From CAZAKZ01 sp964485695 (GTDB taxonomy: Bacteria > Planctomycetota > JAFGQW01): 38,853 nt of DNA. The DNA is taken from the NCBI GenBank assembly GCA_964485695.1, contig CAZAKZ010000041.1, positions 1-38,853 on the forward strand. Direction: 5' to 3'. The position numbers and the translations under genes were made by a program. Positions within the stretch are counted from its first letter, which is position 1. Each line of letters opens with the position of its first letter. The notes under the pieces are model-generated. The model made no database searches. It was given only the letters and a program-made list of their open reading frames with translations, and was not told the origin of the DNA. Of the stretch, positions 33,159-38,853 are shown in pieces.

Positions 33159-36100
33159 CAACCTCGCCGACGACGACAGATTCTCCACCCCGGAAATCCA
33201 GGCTCCGGCGCCTGTTCAAGTGGTTTGTCAGGGGGATCGTGGTGCTGGCCTGTCTCCTGGTGGTCCTCCGCATCGTCCTCGCCGTGTCCATGCCCTGGAT
33301 CCTCGACACCGTGGCCGGACAGTTCGGTTGCCGGTGCGCGTACCGGAGCTGCAGCCTCTCCATCCTTGCGGGCGACCTGGAGATCTGGGACCTCAGCCTG
33401 ACGCCGGAAGCCGGAGGCCCTGCGCTCGTGGACCTGGAGTACGCCTGCGTGGACGTGGCCGTGATGAAACTCTTCACCGGTGCCGTGGTGGTACGCCGGT
33501 GCGAAGTGGACGGCCTGGATGTCTATCTCCGCCGTGATGCCAACGGCTCTGCTCCGTTTCTGGACCTGGTGCAGAAGATGCAGTCGGGAGACGCGGACAC
33601 ACCCACGGACGAGCCAGAGAAGCCGGATGCCGATGAGACACCCGAAGCCATCGACCTGACGCTGCCCGTTCAGGTGGATGCACTCCGGCTCCAGCACCTC
33701 CACGTCCACATCCAGGACCAGGCCCCTACCCCGCCGGTGGATGCGCGCCTGGACGTGAATCTCCGGGTCTCCCGCCTGGGCAACCCGGAGCGGCCCGCTC
33801 GGTTCTCCTTGACAGTCTCTTCCCCCACCCTCCTGGATATCCTGCGCCTCGAGGGTCGCGTCTCGAGCGTCGGGAGAACCCTGGACATGACCGGGGCCTT
33901 CCGCATGGAAGGATTTCACCCGGAGCCCCTGGCGCCCTACCTGAAGGCCTTCGGCATTTTACCCCAGGCATCCGGCGTGAACGCAGCCGCGGACATCGTG
34001 GCTGAAGCACGACCGATCTCCGAGTCCGACAGCGGCCTCAAGGGCCATCTCGAGATTCAAGGAGTCCAGGCCGAGGCCGACGACCACACCTTCGCCGCAG
34101 TGAAGCGAATCCGATTCCAGGTGAACGCCATCAGGCCGGCCGAAAAGGCCCGCTACCGCGCGGACCTGGGCCCCTTCACCATCACCGGCGTCGAGGCCGA
34201 GGTGACGCGCGATCCCACCGGCACCTGGGTGGTGGCAGGCCTCGGTTTCGGCGCCGTGCCCCCGGACCCCTCGGTCCTGCCGGCTGTATCGGCGCCGGTC
34301 CAGAAGACCTCAGAGCCGGAGAAAATGCCGAAGGACCGGAGCGAGGCCGCAGCCGCCACGCCTCGCGCCTTCCTCGAGGGGAAGCTTTCCGCCCTGGAGG
34401 TGAAGGGCGTGGAGCTCCGGTTCCTCGACGCCTCCACCTCACCGCCCGTGGCCGTGGACCTACGCGTGCCCGGAATCACCGTCCAGAACCTCTCTCTGGG
34501 CGGGCGGGCCCCGGCGCCGGTGGCCCGCATCCTGGGGCGCCTGGAAGCCCCCGGCGTCCTGAAAGCGATGGAGCTGAAGGGCGAGATACGAAGCCTCGCA
34601 GCAGAGAAGAACCTGTCCCTGGACTTACGTGTGACGGGCATTGCCCCGCATGCCCTGGAGCCGTATCTCGAGGCCGCCGGAGTCGAAGCCATGATGAAGG
34701 ACGGCTCCCTGGCCTGCCGGGTAGACGCCCGGGTGAAGCAAGGACAGGACGGCGGCTCGAGCCTCGACTTCGCCATGACCGGACTTCGATTCACGGCTGC
34801 CGGTGAAACAATGGGCCTCGATCGTCTCGCCGTGACGGGCCTGAAGACCGACTCCGCTTCCGGCCGACTCCGGATGGATCGCGTGGACATCACCGGCGGA
34901 CGCCTCCGGGTGCGACGCGAGACCACGGGAAGGATGCGGATTCCGGGTCTGCGCCTCGGCCTGCCGACTCCGTCCGTCCAACAGGAAACGACGAGCACTC
35001 CGACCCCTGCAGCGGCCGGACCTGGGCGGCCGACCCCTAGCCAGTTCACCGTCGACCTCTTGCACGTCGCCGACCACCAGGTGCAGTTCCTCGACGAGGC
35101 CGTATCCCCGACAACGACCCTCGCCGCGAAAGACCTGAGCCTCGAGGTCAGGAACCTGGCCCTGGAGTTCGGTCCGGGGGCCGAGTCCACGCCACCCGCC
35201 ACCGTCCGCGGGCACGCGAAGCTGCCCGGCATCGCCGAAGCGCTGGATTTGACCGGAGAGGTGTCCGGAGCGCCCGACGGGATCCGGTGGACCCTGAAGG
35301 TGCGCGGCGAAGCGATCTCCTGGCAAGGCGCTGCGTCCTACCTGCAGGCGGCTGGATTGAAGCCCGAAGTGCGCGCCGGCACATTCCGCGCCGGCCTCGA
35401 GGGTGAAGTCCAGATGGCGGAGGGAGGAATCCGTGCAAGCGCAAGCCTTACCGACGTTGTGTACGAAGACGGCGACGTCGTCCTCGCCTCCCTCGAGGCC
35501 CTGCACCTCCGGAACGCCGCCCTGGGTCCTGCCGATGTGCAGGTCGACGGCCTGGAGGTGATCCGTCCAGTGGTGCGAGTGGACCGGGACGCCACGGGCG
35601 CCCTGGGATTCTTCGGCTTCCGGTGCAGGCCGGCAACGAACGAGCCGGCCGGTTCAGCTGGGACGCCTCCCGGACCTTTACCAAAGCAGCCTCCACAACC
35701 TGAGCGAACACCCGTCCGCTCTGATTCTCCACAAGAATCGACCGGCATCTCGGTGGGCAGTGTGCGCGTGACCGACGCCCGCATCGCCTGGCGGGACCGG
35801 ACGAAAACCCCCGCCCTCGAGACCACGGCCCGGGCTTCCGTGACCATGGGCCGACTCGTTCTCGGCAAGCCCGGACCGGACACGACCCTCCGTATCCATG
35901 CAGTGGTGCCCGGCGCCGCGGACGCCCTGACCCTGTCCGGGAACCTCCGGAATCTGCATCCGCGGATCAAAACCCGGCTCACCCTGGAGGGCCGCGGCCT
36001 CCGGGCCGGTCCCTTTGCAGGGCTCTTCCCGCCGTCCATGCGGCCGACGTTGTCCGCCGGCACCTTCGACGCCGTGGTCGAGGCCGAGACCGGTCCCCAT

Positions 36101-38515
36101 CCTCGCGGCGGCCAGAGCCTCGATGTCCGGATCTCGGACCTCACCCTTGCCGAAGGCGGGCCCCTGAACCTGAAGCTGCATCTTTCCCGGGCAGGCATCC
36201 GGGTGGATCGCCTCGATCCGGCCGGCGGGATCATCGCCGTGGATGCCGTGGAGACGAAGGGCCTCGCCCTGGACGTGCGGCGCCTTCCGGACGGAACGAT
36301 CCAGGTGCCCGGCCTGGCCCTGGTGAGCAAACCCAAAGCAGAAGGGCCGACCCCGAAGGAGGCGCCTGCAGCGCCCGCACCAACCCCCCGGCCCTCGGCA
36401 AAGGAAAAAGGGCGGAAAGACTCTTCCTCCTCGCGCCAGCCCGAAAACCTGCCCCTGATCACCCTGCGTTCCCTGGACATCGGTCTCGAGCGACTCGGCT
36501 TCAAGGACCTGACCGATTCCGAGAGTCGGCCCCTCGAGGTGAAGGACATCCGGCTACGAAACGAGAAGCCCCTGGCGCTGCTGGGCGAGGACGTGGGCAC
36601 ACGGCCGCCCCTGTCGTTTGTTCTGGAGGGGGCCGTGCCGCCCCTGGTCGAGAGGCTCCGTGTCGATGTGCAGGCGGCCCCGTTCGCCGGAGAGCCCGGC
36701 CTGACCCTGAAGGCGAAGGCCCTGGGCGTCCGGCCCGGAAAACTCCTCGAGGTGCTGCCCGACCTGGCGTCCCGGATGAAGGACGGGGGCCTCGAAGACG
36801 GGTGCGTGACCGCTGGCCTGGAAGTGGTCCTGAAGGGACGGCGGCGCCACCCCCTCGACTTCCGGTTCCCGAACGGCTTCGGAGCCGAGGTCCACGTTCA
36901 TGACGTGGCCCTCAGGGCCGGCGAATCAGGCCCGATTCTGGCGGGCGTCGAGGAAGTGGTCGTGGACGTGAAGCGGGTGCACCCGGACACCGGAGGCGTG
37001 CACATCCGCACCCTGGAGATCATGAAACCCGCCGGCGCAATCACCCTCGCCAAGGACGGCCTCCATGTCTGCGGCCTGGTGTTCAAGGCATCGGATCCGG
37101 CAAAGGCCGGGGAGTCCGTCACCCAGGCCCGGGCCGAACCGGCCGCCAAGGAAAAAGAGAGCGCGGCGCCCGTGGCGCCGGCAACGCCACCGGGACCGGA
37201 GATGCGACTGGATCGCTTCCTGGTCACGGAACTGGACTTCACCTTCACGGATACCACAACGACTCCGCCTCTGGTGATCCCCCTCACCGGCCTGGACGTG
37301 AACGTGGCGGGCCTGACCAGCCAGCTGACCCAGGAGGGGGGGCAAGTGCGGTTCTCGGCGCGGGTGGAAGCCGGCATGGCGCCGGGATCGGACCCGGCCA
37401 CGGCGAAGCCGATCTTCCAGGAGGCGGCGGTGAGCGGGATGCTGGGGCTTCACCCCGAGCCCCTCGGCCGGATCCAGGCGGAGATCGCCGGCGTGGACCT
37501 CCCCGCCTTCAGGGCAAAGGCGGCCGGTTCCGGCGTGGACCTGAGGAAGGGCCTCTTCGACGGAGGGACCCGGCTCCGGTTCAGGCGGGGCGGCGTGGTG
37601 GAGGTCGACTCCACCTCCTCCTTCACCGATCTCGAGGTCTCGGAATCCTTCGGGGGACCGTTATACACCGCCCTCCGCCTCCCCGCGCCCCTCGAGACCG
37701 TGCTGTTCGTGTTGCGCGACGAGGCCGGCGCCATCGGCCTCAACCTCGATTTCTCCCTCGACCAGGGTCGGATCTCGACCCAGGACCTCGCCACCGCCGC
37801 CATCACCAACATGGCCCGCCTCATCGCCACCGCGATAGCCAGCTCTCCCTTCAGGATCGTGGGCGGCACCGCGAGCCTCGTGGGCCTCGACGGCGAAGGG
37901 GAGGCGCCCCTCAAGCCGCCCGTGCCCCTCGCCTTCGACGCCGGCGACACCACCCTGTCGCAGACGTCCTCGGAACGCCTCGAGGCCGTAGTGAACGAGC
38001 TGCTGGAGGACGACGGCCTGGAGATCCGCCTGAATCACTCGTTCGGCCGCAAGGACGTGGCTCGTATCGCTTTCCGGGCGAATCCGCCGCGGGAGAACTG
38101 CCTGGCTCTCGTGTCCAGCCTGCGCCATCGGAAGCGGCACCTCTTCGATATGCGCGAGAAGGTCGCGGCTCGAGCTCGGACCGCCCACGATGCTCGACTG
38201 GCAGACGACGAAAGGACAGCGAACCGAAGTCTGGCCGCCATCGACCGGGAACTAGGTCTCATCGAGCAGTCCCTCGATCGTCTCGGCGATCTCCTCCGGC
38301 CCGGCAGCGAACGCCGCGCCGATCGCCGCACACGGGCGGCCTGTCTCGCCGTTGCCCGGGCCCGCCTCGAGGCGGCGAGGGCCGAGGTGATCCGGCGAGC
38401 CCCCGAGACCGCGGACCGCATCCGCGTCTCACGGCCCCGCTACCCGAAAGAGGTGGAGAGTGAATCGAGCGAGGTGAAGGTGACTCTGAACCGGAGGAGG
38501 CTGTCCGGCCAGTAA
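33155..38515 (+). CDS. Giant AsmA/DUF748-like envelope protein with repeated modules
   Basis: This is a 1786-residue inner-membrane-anchored periplasmic protein with a basic N-terminus and one membrane helix at about 25-45 (GIVVLACLLVVLRIVL). At least five beta-rich modules follow, separated by Pro/Thr/Glu-rich linkers near residues 382-405, 603-630, 826-864, 1059-1099 and 1312-1350. Each starts with a phrase of the form LEVKGVELRFLDAST or FLVTELDFTFTDTTT. The C-terminal part resembles DUF748/AsmA proteins (FGRKDVARI) and ends in an Arg-rich helical region. AsmA-family proteins form long grooves that may move phospholipid between membranes. The start is TTG at 33155, supported by GAGGAGG 6 bases upstream. 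The repeat number is the unusual feature. Confidence 0.85.
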   Translation: MTTSPTTTDSPPRKSRLRRLFKWFVRGIVVLACLLVVLRIVLAVSMPWILDTVAGQFGCRCAYRSCSLSILAGDLEIWDLSLTPEAGGPALVDLEYACVDVAVMKLFTGAVVVRRCEVDGLDVYLRRDANGSAPFLDLVQKMQSGDADTPTDEPEKPDADETPEAIDLTLPVQVDALRLQHLHVHIQDQAPTPPVDARLDVNLRVSRLGNPERPARFSLTVSSPTLLDILRLEGRVSSVGRTLDMTGAFRMEGFHPEPLAPYLKAFGILPQASGVNAAADIVAEARPISESDSGLKGHLEIQGVQAEADDHTFAAVKRIRFQVNAIRPAEKARYRADLGPFTITGVEAEVTRDPTGTWVVAGLGFGAVPPDPSVLPAVSAPVQKTSEPEKMPKDRSEAAAATPRAFLEGKLSALEVKGVELRFLDASTSPPVAVDLRVPGITVQNLSLGGRAPAPVARILGRLEAPGVLKAMELKGEIRSLAAEKNLSLDLRVTGIAPHALEPYLEAAGVEAMMKDGSLACRVDARVKQGQDGGSSLDFAMTGLRFTAAGETMGLDRLAVTGLKTDSASGRLRMDRVDITGGRLRVRRETTGRMRIPGLRLGLPTPSVQQETTSTPTPAAAGPGRPTPSQFTVDLLHVADHQVQFLDEAVSPTTTLAAKDLSLEVRNLALEFGPGAESTPPATVRGHAKLPGIAEALDLTGEVSGAPDGIRWTLKVRGEAISWQGAASYLQAAGLKPEVRAGTFRAGLEGEVQMAEGGIRASASLTDVVYEDGDVVLASLEALHLRNAALGPADVQVDGLEVIRPVVRVDRDATGALGFFGFRCRPATNEPAGSAGTPPGPLPKQPPQPERTPVRSDSPQESTGISVGSVRVTDARIAWRDRTKTPALETTARASVTMGRLVLGKPGPDTTLRIHAVVPGAADALTLSGNLRNLHPRIKTRLTLEGRGLRAGPFAGLFPPSMRPTLSAGTFDAVVEAETGPHPRGGQSLDVRISDLTLAEGGPLNLKLHLSRAGIRVDRLDPAGGIIAVDAVETKGLALDVRRLPDGTIQVPGLALVSKPKAEGPTPKEAPAAPAPTPRPSAKEKGRKDSSSSRQPENLPLITLRSLDIGLERLGFKDLTDSESRPLEVKDIRLRNEKPLALLGEDVGTRPPLSFVLEGAVPPLVERLRVDVQAAPFAGEPGLTLKAKALGVRPGKLLEVLPDLASRMKDGGLEDGCVTAGLEVVLKGRRRHPLDFRFPNGFGAEVHVHDVALRAGESGPILAGVEEVVVDVKRVHPDTGGVHIRTLEIMKPAGAITLAKDGLHVCGLVFKASDPAKAGESVTQARAEPAAKEKESAAPVAPATPPGPEMRLDRFLVTELDFTFTDTTTTPPLVIPLTGLDVNVAGLTSQLTQEGGQVRFSARVEAGMAPGSDPATAKPIFQEAAVSGMLGLHPEPLGRIQAEIAGVDLPAFRAKAAGSGVDLRKGLFDGGTRLRFRRGGVVEVDSTSSFTDLEVSESFGGPLYTALRLPAPLETVLFVLRDEAGAIGLNLDFSLDQGRISTQDLATAAITNMARLIATAIASSPFRIVGGTASLVGLDGEGEAPLKPPVPLAFDAGDTTLSQTSSERLEAVVNELLEDDGLEIRLNHSFGRKDVARIAFRANPPRENCLALVSSLRHRKRHLFDMREKVAARARTAHDARLADDERTANRSLAAIDRELGLIEQSLDRLGDLLRPGSERRADRRTRAACLAVARARLEAARAEVIRRAPETADRIRVSRPRYPKEVESESSEVKVTLNRRRLSGQ

Positions 38516-38565
38516 CTGCCCCCGGCAGCCGGACGATCAGAAGCTCATTGAGAGGAAGGTCTTCG

Positions 38566-38853
38566 ATGGTCGCAGCCATTGCCCTCGATTCGAAACTGGA
38601 CATCCCCGCCCAGATTCGCTGGGCCGTGCGCCTCGCCGCTGCCCGGTCGACCTCGCTCCTTCTCCTGCTTCCGGTGGAGCAAAAGGGCGAGGCTCGAGTC
38701 GTGGAGGTGGACCTCGCCTCTAAGCCCGAGGGTGATGGTGAGGCCCGGGTGATCCGCGCGGTTCAAACCACCCTCGAGGAGCTTCCGGGCGTCCGGCCGG
38801 AGCCGACCACCGAGAAGGAAGACGCCGGGGGGGACGAGGAGGCCGATACCGGG
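38566..38853 (+). CDS. 5' part of a gene cut by the window end
   Basis: The first 96 codons of a plus-strand gene are visible, with GAGAGGAAGG about 7 bases before the ATG. The sequence starts MVAAIALDSKLDIPAQIRWA; the pattern of a strand, a helix and a Leu-rich strand (STSLLLLLPVEQ) recalls a universal-stress-protein or HUP-type fold, followed by an acidic linker (EKEDAGGDEEADTG). That fold guess is weak, and the rest of the protein lies outside the window. It is 50 bases downstream of the AsmA-like gene and may belong to the same operon. Confidence 0.6.
   Translation, partial: MVAAIALDSKLDIPAQIRWAVRLAAARSTSLLLLLPVEQKGEARVVEVDLASKPEGDGEARVIRAVQTTLEELPGVRPEPTTEKEDAGGDEEADTG

Noticed and set aside
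1..38853. CRISPR array, tRNA or rRNA genes, insertion sequences
   Set aside because: No regular repeat-spacer pattern, no clover-leaf or conserved rRNA segment and no transposase-like protein was seen on either strand.

Overview
The window is a GC-rich, densely coded bacterial chromosome segment. It shows no tRNA, rRNA, CRISPR, insertion sequence or phage gene. The cell envelope appears diderm: there are lipoproteins, secreted proteins, an AsmA/DUF748-type protein and a Wzz chain-length protein. Three traits lean towards Planctomycetota, though Acidobacteriota or a related lineage is not excluded: a DUF1570-like secreted metallopeptidase, secreted proteins sharing a C-terminal beta-rich module, and a tandem of S1C/PDZ proteins. 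The lineage is an inference; no marker gene settles it.

Layout. (1) 22-5986, minus strand: zinc-ribbon protein, ThiI, MATE exporter, outer-membrane-type lipoprotein and secreted GH31 glycosidase, closely packed and read in that order. (2) 5987-6367: intergenic, with a promoter-like site, a predicted three-way-junction RNA and a textbook intrinsic terminator, so probably a small RNA gene. (3) 6368-8953: a secreted purple-acid-phosphatase-like phosphoesterase converging on a cyclophilin lipoprotein. (4) 9025-12946, minus strand: three consecutive HtrA-like S1C/PDZ proteins. Only the last keeps the His-Asp-Ser triad; the first two are predicted pseudoproteases. (5) 13101-16186, plus strand: a MoxR ATPase overlapping a membrane-anchored hydrolase-like protein. 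(6) 16246-19767: a frameshifted retropepsin-like protease, two secreted proteins and a truncated remnant of the same secreted family. (7) 19791-24247: a HypE-like/HAD fusion, a DUF1570-like metallopeptidase, a small exported protein and an AlkD-like DNA glycosylase. (8) 24482-31568, plus strand: a six-gene operon of AsnB amidotransferase, acyl carrier protein, AMP-forming ligase, NAD-synthase-like enzyme, Wzz and a degenerate BY-kinase-like ATPase. (9) 31728-38853, plus strand: a lipoprotein and a 1786-residue multi-module AsmA/DUF748 protein behind a good sigma-70 promoter, then a gene cut by the window end.

The most promising systems are the AsnB-ACP-ligase-NadE-Wzz-CpsD operon, which looks like carrier-bound amide chemistry tied to exopolysaccharide export; the three-gene HtrA cassette with two catalytically dead members; and the predicted small RNA at about 6128-6276. 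Smaller oddities are a one-base frameshift in the retropepsin gene, a nine-C tract near the start of the first HtrA-like gene, a hairpin touching a Shine-Dalgarno site, and TTG starts overlapping or abutting upstream stop codons.
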